Source of the DNA: Neosynechococcus sphagnicola sy1
Lineage (GTDB): Bacteria; Cyanobacteriota; Cyanobacteriia; Neosynechococcales; Neosynechococcaceae
NCBI RefSeq assembly: GCF_000775285.1
Contig: NZ_JJML01000007.1
Location: forward strand, 149,297-213,296
DNA length: 64,000 bases
Direction of reading: 5' to 3'
Shown: one piece after another, positions 39,226 to 48,563 of the stretch
Numbering within the stretch: position 1 is the stretch's first letter
How the letters are laid out: every line of letters begins with the position of its first letter
The notes under the pieces: generated by a model
Told to the model about the DNA's origin: nothing
The model's database searches: none
What the model saw: only the letters and a program-made list of their open reading frames with translations
Position numbers and translations under genes: made by a program

Positions 39226-40633
39226 ATGCGTGTTTGTGTCATCGGTACAGGATACGTCGGTCTGGTTACAGGAGCCTGCCTTGCATTTATTGGTCACCAG
39301 GTCATCTGCGTTGATAACAATGAAGAAAAAGTCAAATTGATGAAAGCCGGGCAGTCTCCGATCTTTGAGCCTGGCTTATCTGAGATTATGCAGGCGGCTA
39401 TCCAATCCCAGCGTATCGAATTTACAACCGACCTGGCAGCCGGAGTCAAGCACGGCGAGATCCTGTTTATTGCCGTTGGTACCCCCGCCTTACCCAATGG
39501 CGAAAGCGACACTCGCTATGTGGAGGCGGTGGCTCGGGGCATTGGTCTCCATCTCAATGGGGGCTATAAGGTAATTGTGAATAAATCTACAGTGCCCATT
39601 GGTTCAGGAGACTGGGTGCGGATGATTGTTCTGGATGGGGTGGCCGAGCGCCAGCAAACCCTGGTGACCGCGACTGATCTGGCCTCGGCCTCGGCAGCTC
39701 CGGTGGAGTTTGATGTCGTCAGCAACCCAGAGTTTTTACGGGAAGGCTCTGCAGTATTCGACACCTTTAATCCCGATCGGATTGTCCTCGGTAGTAATAA
39801 TGCCCGGGCGATCGCCCTGATGGAGGAACTCTATGCCCCCATTACAGCTCGTCAGATTCAGGTTCCCAGCCATATTCCAGTGGAGATGCTCCCCCCCTCA
39901 AGGGCCAATTCCAGTAGTGGTAACCGATCTCAGCTCTGCGGAGATGATCAAGTACGCTGCCAACGCCTTTTTAGCTACCAAGATTAGTTTTATTAACGAG
40001 GTTGCCAATATCTGCGATCGCGTCGGGGCAGATGTAACCCAGATTGCCAAAGGGATTGGCTTGGACTCGCGCATTGGTGGCAAGTTCTTACAGGCTGGCA
40101 TCGGTTGGGGGGGATCTTGCTTCCCCAAGGATGTAGCGGCTCTGATCCACACTGCCGACGATTATGGTTACGACGCTCAACTCCTGAAAGCAGCGGTTAG
40201 CGTTAACCAGCGCCAGCGCTTGATCGCGGTTGAAAAGCTCCAGCAGGTCTTGAAAATTCTCAAGGGAAAAACAGTGGGTCTCTTAGGACTCACGTTTAAG
40301 CCCGATACCGATGATATGCGCGATGCCCCCTCTCTCAACCTGATTGAACAGTTGAGTCGCCTTGGAACCAAAGTCAAAGCCTATGATCCGATTGTCGCTC
40401 AAACAGGGTTGCGCCACGGGCTGTCCAACGTGTTGGTCGAGACCGATCCTGAACGGTTGGCCGATGGATGCGATGCCTTGGTGCTGGTTACTGAATGGCA
40501 ACAGTTTCGCACCCTAGATTACAAGACAATGGCAGCCTTGATGACCAACCCAGTGATGATCGATGGTCGGAATTTCCTCGATCAAGTTGCCCTCGAACAG
40601 GCAGGCTTCCGCTACCTGGGTATTGGTCGCTAA
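39226..40633 (+). pseudogene. ugd: UDP-glucose 6-dehydrogenase, one frameshift
   Basis: ATG 39226 (MRVCVIGTGYVGLVTGACLA) has AAGGA nine bases upstream. The frame breaks in CCCCCCC at 39891-39897, and six C would give PVEMLPPQGPIPVVVTDLSS. After the break come EMIKYAANAFLATKISFINE and the catalytic Cys block GIGWGGSCFPKDV, then the C-terminal UDP-binding domain with TFKPDTDDMRDAPSLNLIEQ. Combined length is about 469 residues, as expected. It oxidises UDP-glucose to UDP-glucuronate with NAD, feeding the UDP-xylose synthase 44 bp upstream. Confidence 0.92.
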
Positions 40634-40682
40634 CCGACAGGGTGCAAACCCACACCCCAGCAGGTAGAGGCTGCCACCGAAT

Positions 40683-41141
40683 TCAGGCCGCCAATGCTCC
40701 TACCTGCTCCCGAAACTGGGTCACTGAAGTCTGTCGCAGCCAGTCAACTTCTCCTGGGCTAAACACATGGCGGGGCTGGGCACTAATCAGCGCCAAATAA
40801 TCACCTGTCGAGCAGCGAACCAGGAGGGCTGACTGAGCCTTGAGGCGAATTGTGAAATACTCCAGCCCCTCTAAAGCAAAGGAAGATGCCAGCATCATCC
40901 GTAATCCAATGGCTAAAAATATGCTTTGGACACAGTCTTGATCCTCTACGGTGTTGCCCAGACTATCTATGCCTTGAATCAACAGTCCATTTTTATCAAA
41001 TAACATTAAACCCAGATGGCCCGATGGAGATTTACCTACCGATAACTTGATCCCTGGTGTTTTCATTGCTGGTTTTGTTAGAGTTCGTCGTTTTGCCTTA
41101 AAAAGTTTGATTTTGAAGGAGCTGCCATCTAAAATGTTCAT
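40683..41141 (-). CDS. Small roadblock/LC7-like hypothetical protein
   Basis: The product is 152 residues. After a basic N-terminus the region LGLMLFDKNGLLIQGIDSLG, the helix IFLAIGLRMMLASSF and the strands FTIRLKAQSALLVRCSTGDY suggest a profilin-like roadblock/LC7 fold, as in small regulators of GTPases and motility systems. This is a by-eye assignment. It lacks a signal peptide. It converges with ugd. The start is uncertain: a later ATG at about 41066 would drop 25 residues. The next 300 bp (41142-41440) are A+T-rich and empty. Confidence 0.55.
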   Translation of the reverse strand: MNILDGSSFKIKLFKAKRRTLTKPAMKTPGIKLSVGKSPSGHLGLMLFDKNGLLIQGIDSLGNTVEDQDCVQSIFLAIGLRMMLASSFALEGLEYFTIRLKAQSALLVRCSTGDYLALISAQPRHVFSPGEVDWLRQTSVTQFREQVGALAA

Positions 41142-41440
41142 GAAATGTTTGCAGCCCCAGGTTTTGCTAATTATACAAAAGTTGACGTTTTGTGCATAGT
41201 TTTTTTAACTATTCTTGAGCTTCACAAAAATTTGTATTGAGTGAAATCTAGCGGGGATCAAGAATCTGTGAATTTTGACCTGTGGGCAGCTTTCCAAATA
41301 TAGTCATCGCCCGAAAATCTTGTGAGATAGCCAGGACTTACTCAAATCGGGTGGCTTCTGGACTTTTGAACACTACATATAGTATTTAAGGCCAGGTTCT
41401 AAGTACGATGAAACTAGTCTCTGGGTAAAGTTCCCAGGAT

Positions 41441-42749
41441 TCAAAGCCGGGAGTGCATCGGCAAAACATGAACCAGACTCCCGGCTGTGATGGTGAAAGA
41501 TTGACCTGGCTCTAGTGGAGCGGATACCCCTGGCTGCATCACAGGCAAAACTGCTAATCCATTTGTCCCCGCTAAATTAATTAAGTTGCCAGAACTATGG
41601 CTGCCCCTAGCCAGTTCAAACCCATAGCCATGCTCGTGGCGATACAACCGCCCCCAAAGATAGGTCTCCCGCTGACCATCACTGAACAGGTCTTGCGCCG
41701 TATAGGCTGGGATAAAGGTCGGCGTCCAGGGCGCAACCAGACCCGAGAGTTTGCGCAACGCTGGCTGCACAAATCGCCAGAAGGTTACCAGCGCTGAAAC
41801 TGGGTTTCCGGGCAAGCCAAAGTATAAAACGGGAGCCTGGGGAGAAGCCCTCGGGAAGGTAGCAACGGTCAGTGGTTTTCCTGGTTTGACCGCTACCGAG
41901 CGGCAATGGATCTGCCCCAGTAAATCTGCTAAGACCCGATCCACGTAGTCGTAATCCCCAACGGAAACCCCACCGGAGGATATGACTAAATCTGCACTGG
42001 CAACTGCATCGGCGATCGCTGCTTTCAGGGCCACTGGATCATCGGGCACAATTCCCAGGGGGTATCGGTTCAGCTCCACTCTGGTTGACCAGCGCGGCTA
42101 GGGCAATTTGATTCGAGTCCACAATCTGACCAGGCTGAAGGGTCTGGTTAAGGCTGACCAATTCATTTCCAGTGGAGAAAATGGCGACCCGTGGACGACG
42201 AAAGACACTAACCTGAGCACATTGCGCCGCTGCCAGCACCGCCAGATCTGGTGCGGTGAGTTGGGTTCCCACAGACACCAGGCAATCTCCCTGGCGACAA
42301 TAGCTACCCTGGTACCGCACAAATGCTTGCGGTCTAGGTGTTTGCAGAATCTGCACCACCTGTCCCTGTCGCTGCGTATGCTCCTGGATCACAATCGTAT
42401 CGGCTCCCAGAGGCAACATCGCCCCGGTAAAAATTCGGGCACACTGTCCGGGTTGCAGGGTGCGGGTCGGTAGCTTTCCGGCGGGAATTTCCTCAACCAT
42501 CTCCAAGGTCACGGGATGGTCAGCATTGGTGGTCTGGACATCGGCAAAGCGCACTGCATAGCCATCCATGGCGGAATTATCCCAATGGGGAAAGTCAAGC
42601 TGGCTGATTGCTTTCTCAGCCAGAATCCGTCCGGTCGCATTGGTTAGATTCAGCATTTCGCTGGCCGATGCTGGATCAAGGGGGTGTACCAAACCCAAAA
42701 TCATGGCTTCTGCTTGTTGAACTGAAAGCATCGGCAGAACCTGCTGCAC
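41441..42749 (-). pseudogene. moeA: Molybdopterin molybdenumtransferase MoeA, one frameshift
   Basis: One MoeA of about 435 residues is split where minus-strand CCCCC (plus 42058-42062) has one C too many. The upstream frame ends LVNQSGAEPIP, and the other frame picks up LGIVPDDPVALKAAIADAVA. Motifs are DFPHWDNSAMDGYAVRFADV, the PTRTLQPGQCARIFTGAMLP block, SSGGVSVGDYDYV (MPT-binding) and YFGLPGNPVSALVTFWRF. MoeA inserts molybdate into MPT-AMP to finish the molybdenum cofactor, needed for nitrate reductase. No other moa/moe gene is in the window. Confidence 0.9.
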
Positions 42750-42930
42750 CGCAAATAATTCTATTCTCAGGGATGGCAGCCTCTTTGGCAGCTATGAGCC
42801 TCCCCGCAATCAGAAGGCCATCTAGTCAAATCACAAGATTGGCTGGACTCACACTGATGGCTGAATCAGAGCGAAAATAGAGACAGTCAACCGTCCATCT
42901 TCAGGAACTCTCGGTTCCCCGTAAATTCCC

Positions 42931-44609
42931 ATGCCCTCAGTCTCCTCCCCCAAAAATCTGGAGTTTATGACACCACGTTACGGGATGGAGCCCAACGGGA
43001 GGGACTCACCCTATCCATTGAAGATAAGCTGCGCATTGCCCGACAGTTAGACAGTTTAGGGGTGCCGTTTATTGAAGGGGGCTGGCCCGGTGCCAATCCC
43101 AAGGATGTGCAGTTCTTCTGGCAATTGCAAGCAGCCCCCCTGCAACAGGCAGAGGTGGTTGCCTTTTGCTCCACCCGCCGACCTCACCACACCGCCGCTG
43201 AAGATCCGATGCTGCAACCCATTCTGACAGCAGGAACCCGCTGGGTGACCATTTTCGGTAAGTCCTGGGATCTCCAGGTAACGGAGGGTCTGAAAACCAG
43301 TCTGGACGAAAATTTAGCGATGATTCAGGACACCCTCGAGTATCTGCGATCGCAAGACCGACGGGTGATCTATGATGCTGAGCACTGGTTCGACGGCTAC
43401 AAGCAGAACCCAGATTATGCACTGGAGACCCTAGCCACGGCGATCGCCGCTGGGGCAGAGTGGATCGTCCTCTGCGATACCAATGGGGGCACCCTCCCCC
43501 ACGAAATTAGCCAGATTGTCGACTCCGTGAACCAGCAATTCCAATTCCTTGGCACTGAAGGGGTTGCAGCTCCCCAGACTCCCCTCCTGGGAATTCATAC
43601 CCATAATGACTCGGAAACGGCAGTGGCAAATGCACTGGCAGCGGTACTCGCCGGAGCCAAAATGGTTCAGGGGACGGTGAATGGATACGGTGAGCGCTGT
43701 GGGAATGCCAACCTCTGCTCTGTAATTCCCAATCTGCAACTGAAGTTGGGCTACGACTGTTTGGCAGCGGATCAGTTGGCGCAGTTAACCAAGACCAGCC
43801 GCTTCATTAGCGAAATCGCCAATCTGGCCCCCGATGAACATGCGCCGTTTGTGGGGCTATCCGCCTTTGCTCATAAAGGCGGGATCCATGTCAGTGCTGT
43901 GGAGCGAAATCCCCTCACCTATGAGCATATTCAACCTGAATCGGTGGGCAACCTCCGCCGGATTGTGATTTCAGATCAGGCTGGATTGAGTAATATTCTC
44001 GCCAAAGCTCGGAGTTTTGGTCTGGAACTTAGCCGCCAGGATCCGACCTGTCAGCAGCTGTTACAACGGTTAAAACTCCTCGAAAATCAGGGCTACCAGT
44101 TTGAGGTTGCGGAGGCTAGCTTTGAACTCCTGATGCGAGAAGCCCTAGGACAACGACAATCCCTATTTGTTGTCAATGGATTTCAGGTGCATTGTGGTGT
44201 GACCGAAAGTCCAGCCCTGCGCCAAAGTCACTGTTTTGCCACTGTGAAAGTAACGGTCAAGGGGGAGGATATTCTGGAAGCCTCGGAGGGCAATGGCCCC
44301 GTTGCTGCCCTTGATGCAGCTCTGCGCAAGGCATTGGTGAATTTTTATCCGGCTCTGGCGGATTTTTACCTCACAGACTACAAAGTCCGGATTCTCGATG
44401 GGGCGGCGGGGACTGCTGCTAAAACCCGCGTCCTGATTGAGTCCAGTGATGGGCAGCAGCGCTGGACAACCGTTGGAGTTTCTCAAAATATTCTTGAAGC
44501 CTCCTATCAGGCTGTTGTCGAAGGTCTGGAATACGGGTTGCTGCTGCAAAAGTTCCCCCACCCACTGGAGGCAGCGGTACTGATTCCTCCCCTCCATCAA
44601 GAAGTCTGA
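42931..44609 (+). pseudogene. cimA: (R)-citramalate synthase CimA, frameshift near the N-terminus
   Basis: The likely start ATG 42931 (MPSVSSP) and the conserved body are in different frames. One base lost in CCCCCAAAAA (42947-42956) would join them to VYDTTLRDGAQREGLTLSIE, the active-site start of this family. The rest is intact: GVPFIEGGWPGANPKD, HTHNDSETAVANALAAVLAG, QGTVNGYGERCGNANLCSVI, and the C-terminal LeuA-type regulatory domain. About 560 residues. CimA condenses pyruvate and acetyl-CoA to citramalate for threonine-independent isoleucine synthesis. A later ATG (43062) would lose the catalytic Arg-Asp and is unlikely. Confidence 0.9.
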
Positions 44610-44635
44610 ACACTTCGATTTTCCCAAGTAATTGA

Positions 44636-45745
44636 TCATGGGGTTCTGTGGGTGATCAAATCCCGAATCTCCAGAGCAGTTGCAGGGGCAAGTAAGATTC
44701 CATTGCGGTAATGGCCAGTTGCCACCAGGATATTGGCATAGCCAGGCAGGGGTTCAATCATCGGAGCTGGTCGCCCCACCGGGCGGGGACGAAGACCTGA
44801 CCAAGTTTTGAGAATCGTTGCTGAGGCCAGTTCCGGACAAAAGGCGATCGCCCTAGACAGCATCCCATTTAAGGCATTGGGATCAGGCGTAGCCACAGCT
44901 TCATCCTGGGGAAATTCCACCGTTGCCCCGACCCAGCACTCCTGAGGACTCAGGGGCACAAGATGCACATCATCAGTGGTGATCACGGGCTGGGGAGTCG
45001 GCCACGCCGAGGCTAATCGCAGGTGCATTGCCTGACCTAAAACGGGTTGCAAGGGGAGCGATCGCCCCAGGCTGGCCGCTAACTGGGTAGATCCCAACCC
45101 TGCACTCAGGACTAACCAATCTGCTGCCAACGGGGTTGGGGTGTTACACCCCGCTTCCCCCACCTCTACCTTGAGGGTTGCAGCTTTAGTAGGAGTCGCT
45201 TCCACCCCTAGAACTCTAACGCCAAACTCAAATCGTACCCCCCGTTTTTGGGCACTGGCGACGAGTGCCTGGGTTAAAGCTACGGGATCAACCTGCCGAT
45301 CTTGGGGGGAGTAGAGGGCCGCTGTCCAATGAGACCGATCCAGTTGGGAGTATTGGGCATGAACTTGTTCAGGCTCTAGGAGTTCGAGCTGCCAACCCTG
45401 GGCCGCCCGAGCAGCGATTAGGTGCTGCCACTGGACACGTTCCCTGTCACTTTCACAGCGTTTCAAAATTCCCTGCCGATTATAGGGAATCCGCAAACCT
45501 GTGTCAGCTTCTAGTTCTGGAATCAGCGTCTCATACCGTTGCAAGCTCAACAGTCGCCGTCTCAGCGCTGCTCCCTTCAGCTTTTGGCTGATCACTGCCA
45601 TCAGCACCCCCAGTGCTGCCGCCGTTGCCCCCTGCACCGGAGGGTGGCGATCGACCACCGTCACAGCAAGACCAGGCACTCGGCTGAGTTCATAGGCGAT
45701 CGCTGCCCCGATCACCCCACAACCAACAACTACAATGTTTGTCAT
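44636..45745 (-). CDS. Glycine oxidase / D-amino-acid oxidase-like FAD enzyme (ThiO-like)
   Basis: The product is 369 residues. The FAD-binding dinucleotide motif is IVVVGCGVIGAAIAYELSR with VVDRH at the end of the second strand. Further family blocks are DRQVDPVALTQALVASAQKR, WLVLSAGLGSTQLAASLG, and the C-terminal LVATGHYRNGILLAPATALE, as in ThiO and DadA. ThiO makes the imine of glycine for thiazole synthesis; other relatives deaminate D-amino acids. No thi gene is adjacent, so the substrate is open. The stop lies only 26 bp from convergent cimA. Confidence 0.85.
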   Translation of the reverse strand: MTNIVVVGCGVIGAAIAYELSRVPGLAVTVVDRHPPVQGATAAALGVLMAVISQKLKGAALRRRLLSLQRYETLIPELEADTGLRIPYNRQGILKRCESDRERVQWQHLIAARAAQGWQLELLEPEQVHAQYSQLDRSHWTAALYSPQDRQVDPVALTQALVASAQKRGVRFEFGVRVLGVEATPTKAATLKVEVGEAGCNTPTPLAADWLVLSAGLGSTQLAASLGRSLPLQPVLGQAMHLRLASAWPTPQPVITTDDVHLVPLSPQECWVGATVEFPQDEAVATPDPNALNGMLSRAIAFCPELASATILKTWSGLRPRPVGRPAPMIEPLPGYANILVATGHYRNGILLAPATALEIRDLITHRTP

Positions 45746-45780
45746 TCTGGGTAGAGGGGGAAATATGACTCCCCAGGGTT

Positions 45781-46632
45781 TTAGAAATTAGCGCGACGGA
45801 GAAAAGGGATTAATGCCCCATGAACCTGTTCCGGCCAATCTTCCTGAGGGTAATGCCCCACCTGATCCAGGGTCACGATTTCACCCCCAGCCAACCCACT
45901 GGCAACCTGTTGAGCCATACTGAGCGGCAGCCACGGATCTTGCAGCCCCCACACCAACAAGGTGGGTTGTTGCCAGTGAGTAAACCCCGCAGTAATTTCA
46001 GCCATCGCGGTCGCTAATTGTAAGTGCCGCACCGTTGCCAGTAAGGCACGTCCTGCCGAGGAACTGGTCAGAAAAGGCCGACGATAAACATCTAGGGCGG
46101 CATTTTGCACCTGATAAGGCCCCCCCCCTTCCAGGGTGCGATCCACTAGCAGGGGATCTTGGGTGAGCATGTCCCCGATCAGTGGCAGCCCCAGTTGTTT
46201 AATTTTCCAGGGCAATTTTGCGGTGGGGGTAATGGGGGTATTCAGGATGACTAACCGCTCAATCTGGTCAGGATGGCGCAGTCCATACTGGAGCCCGACA
46301 GATCCCAGAAAGCCTTGAACCACGAGGGAAAACCGCGAGAGTTCCAGCACCCCTAGAAACGCAGTCAATGCCTCAATAAATGCTTCGGGGGTGTAGGCAA
46401 AGTCTTGGGGTTCCGGCCAGTCGGAGTAGCCAAAGCCAATCCAGTCAGGAGCGATCGCCCGAAATCCCTGTTTGCCTAACTCCGGCAAGATCTCCCGCCA
46501 ACTGTAGCTCTGGGAGGGTAACCCGTGCAACAACAGTACGGGGGATCGCCCATTGGGGGTTTCTGGGATCACCTCCCGGTAAAACCACTGTAGACTGCCC
46601 ACTTGAACCTTATATTCGGCGATCGCCACCAT
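45781..46632 (-). CDS. Alpha/beta hydrolase-fold protein lacking the usual nucleophile
   Basis: The product is 283 residues from ATG 46632 (MVAIAEYKVQVG); an ATG at 46653 adds seven. The oxyanion loop VLLLHGLPSQSYSWREILPE and PDWIGFGYSDWP are like haloalkane dehalogenases and epoxide hydrolases. At the nucleophile elbow, where relatives read VVQDWGG or similar with Asp or Ser, this protein has LVVQGFLGSVGLQYGLRHPD, with Gly at the expected nucleophile position. A late His is present (LDQVGHYPQEDWPEQ). It may be a binding protein, or may use another residue. Head domain and length are normal. Confidence 0.82.
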   Translation of the reverse strand: MVAIAEYKVQVGSLQWFYREVIPETPNGRSPVLLLHGLPSQSYSWREILPELGKQGFRAIAPDWIGFGYSDWPEPQDFAYTPEAFIEALTAFLGVLELSRFSLVVQGFLGSVGLQYGLRHPDQIERLVILNTPITPTAKLPWKIKQLGLPLIGDMLTQDPLLVDRTLEGGGPYQVQNAALDVYRRPFLTSSSAGRALLATVRHLQLATAMAEITAGFTHWQQPTLLVWGLQDPWLPLSMAQQVASGLAGGEIVTLDQVGHYPQEDWPEQVHGALIPFLRRANF

Positions 46633-46851
46633 GTTCCTCAATTTGGGGATCAACCCTGGTAAAGCACTTCCGTTGTTTGAGCTTACCGTTCCCTGGGATC
46701 TGGCAGCAAGCCATGCCTGAGGTTTGACCGACCCAGCTACTTGTGTTAATTTTTGTGATTTACGATATTTTGTAGTTTTGAATACAGAATTTTTCTGATA
46801 TTCTTATTTTAAGAACAAAATAAAAACCTGTTATCCGAGAAGGAGCCTGTC

Positions 46852-47052
46852 ATGTCTACTGAGCAACAAGCCCGTGCCCTCATGGTTCGTCACCACCAAT
46901 TAGTCAAACACCGCGAACAGTCAATGCTGAGTCGAGTTGCCTCAGAAGTCGGGATGCCAGCAGAAGCTGCTCATTTCTGGAACCACATTCAAGGTAAGCC
47001 CCAGTCCAGCTTTCAGCAAACCTATGATCGCAGTCACTCCACCATGAGCTAG
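46852..47052 (+). CDS. Small conserved hypothetical protein
   Basis: The 66-residue soluble protein MSTEQQARALMVRHHQLVKH has a helical N-terminal half and AAHFWNHIQGKPQSSFQQTY. AAGGAG seven bases before the ATG gives a strong ribosome-binding site, and a perfect hairpin with T-rich tail follows, so it is a complete small transcription unit. The sequence upstream (46660-46850) is A+T-rich and promoter-like. I do not know its function. Confidence 0.75.
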   Translation: MSTEQQARALMVRHHQLVKHREQSMLSRVASEVGMPAEAAHFWNHIQGKPQSSFQQTYDRSHSTMS

Positions 47053-47121
47053 TCCTTGTTAGCTCTGCTGAGACGGCGCTAGGACTGCCAATCTAGGACT
47101 ACAAATCATGGTGGATATAGA

Positions 47122-47151
47122 AAAGGGCGTGACAGATCTGTCACGCCCTTT
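47122..47151 (+). terminator. Terminator hairpin between convergent genes
   Basis: AAAGGGCGTGACAGA and its exact complement form an uninterrupted 30-bp palindrome, followed by TTTAATCTTTTT on the plus strand. It can serve the small gene upstream and, on the other strand, the convergent pentapeptide gene. Confidence 0.8.
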
Positions 47152-47175
47152 AGATTTAATCTTTTTAATGCCCAA

Positions 47176-47820
47176 CTAGTTAGCAGCTTCCATACCCCGA
47201 AACACCGGGGAGAAGCCACTGTTAAACGTTGTGCTCTGGTTATAGAAAGCACCCACCAGGTTCGCTCGTTCTAAAATCGCACCACTCAGATTGGCAGATT
47301 GGAGACTGGCAACCCCCAAGTCAGCCCGCAGAAGGTTGGCTCCACTCAAGTTGGCACTTGTCAAATCAGCATTGATCAGAATCGCCCGGTAAAGATTGGC
47401 ATTAATGAGGTTGGCTCCATTGAGATTGACGGCACTCATGGTTGCATAAGCCAGATTTGCCTGCTGGAGGTTTGCCTGCCGCAGGTAAGCGCCCAACAGG
47501 TTCGCCCCCGACAGATTCGCACCACTCAAATTATTGCCAATCAGATCGGCACTGCTGAGATTAGCTAGGCTCAGGTTGGCACCCTGCATATTCGAGCCTC
47601 TTAGCCCTGCACCGCTCAAATTCGACTGGGACAAATTCGCGCCACTCAAATCGAGTCTGCCTAGATTTGCATAGCTGAGATCACAGTTGGGACATTGCTT
47701 GGAAGTTTTCAAGCGTTGCACATCTGCAGGATTAAAGGCAGAGGCCATCGATGCCCCAAAGGTCGCAGTCCCTAAAAGGGAAAGAGCCAAGGTCAGGATG
47801 GATCGGGATCGGGTTACCAT
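47176..47820 (-). CDS. Secreted pentapeptide repeat protein
   Basis: The product is 214 residues from ATG 47820 (MVTRSRSILTLALSLLGTAT), with GGAGG six bases upstream; the frame is open further 5' but lacks a better start. A signal peptide ending near ASMASA is followed by an early CPNC pair and about 24 pentapeptides (ANLSQSNLSGAGLRGSNMQG and so on). It is therefore likely periplasmic or lumenal, like other cyanobacterial pentapeptide proteins with a CxxC. It differs from the cassette-borne pentapeptide protein, which has no signal. Confidence 0.9.
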   Translation of the reverse strand: MVTRSRSILTLALSLLGTATFGASMASAFNPADVQRLKTSKQCPNCDLSYANLGRLDLSGANLSQSNLSGAGLRGSNMQGANLSLANLSSADLIGNNLSGANLSGANLLGAYLRQANLQQANLAYATMSAVNLNGANLINANLYRAILINADLTSANLSGANLLRADLGVASLQSANLSGAILERANLVGAFYNQSTTFNSGFSPVFRGMEAAN

Positions 47821-47989
47821 AAAGCCTCCGAAAAAGCGCCAAGCATGGAACAAGACCTGCACAGAATTGCTGGGGAAAATGGATGTTCTTGAATACCTAT
47901 GATTCTCAGGCATTCACCTTAGGAATTCTCTAGGGATATTAAAAAAGCCAGGAAATCACCACAGCTTCATTTTTGCACTTTTACCCCCA

Positions 47990-48174
47990 TTAGGACAGCA
48001 CTTTGAGCAATTGATAGACGCGCATCTGAGCAGCCTTGAGCGCAGCTCTTGAGCGTACCAACTTACAGGGAATCCCAGCATCCTTGGCCAGGTAATGCCC
48101 TAGTACTTTTCCAATCGCTTATCCAGAAAATCATCCCATCCAAAGTTGACAAACCACTGGGCGGGATCGCCCAA
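47990..48174 (-). pseudogene. Small conserved-looking ORF, frameshifted
   Basis: A minus-strand frame (LGDPAQWFVNFGWDDFLDKR LEK) reaches a TAG near 48102. The adjacent frame continues VLGHYLAKDAGIPCKLVRSR and AALKAAQMRVYQLLKVLS to TAA at 47992-47990. One more A in AAAA at 48107-48110 would join them to about 60 residues. I do not recognise the family. The joined peptide looks like genuine protein rather than random sequence, but evidence is modest. Confidence 0.4.
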
Positions 48175-48178
48175 CGGC

Positions 48179-48367
48179 TTAGGTTTGGGGGATCCGCTTC
48201 AAAGCGATCGCAGCAACCAGCGCCAGGGTGCCACCCACCAAGCCTAGAATCAGCCATCGACCAAGATGCCGTCCCTTCCGTTGGGCAATGATGGCGGCAA
48301 TGCCACCTAGCAGACAATGTAAGTTCAGCAGCAGGTAGAGAGTGGCATCAATGGGTAAGTCTGACAT
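48179..48367 (-). CDS. Small two-helix membrane protein
   Basis: The product is 62 residues. Two hydrophobic segments (LYLLLNLHCLLGGIAAIIAQ and LILGLVGGTLALVAAIAL) are separated by a basic KGRHLGRW turn. This layout occurs in many short uncharacterised bacterial membrane proteins. No strong ribosome-binding site is visible. The start is ATG 48367. Confidence 0.58.
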   Translation of the reverse strand: MSDLPIDATLYLLLNLHCLLGGIAAIIAQRKGRHLGRWLILGLVGGTLALVAAIALKRIPQT

Positions 48368-48436
48368 GAAAGTAGGTGGAGTGCAGCGTGTCGGTTAGCT
48401 TAGAGGGCTCTTCTGGAGTTACAGTAATAAGTAAAA

Positions 48437-48502
48437 CTAATCAGAAAAGCAAGCTAGTAGTCTAGCTCGAACGTGATCGACGTTAACAAGGCCATCAGCT
48501 GG
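48437..48502 (-). mobile_element. ISL3-type transposase C-terminal scrap
   Basis: The last 20 codons (GLVNVDHVRARLLACFSD, stop TAG) match the very end of the second ISL3 remnant at 60988-61262 (GFVNFNNFRERLLACFSD). Nothing else of the element remains. Confidence 0.6.
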
Positions 48503-48563
48503 ATACCTCTAGTCTGCTAGATGGTGCCATGCTGTTCTGGTTATTTGTAGTTTATCTTTCCCC

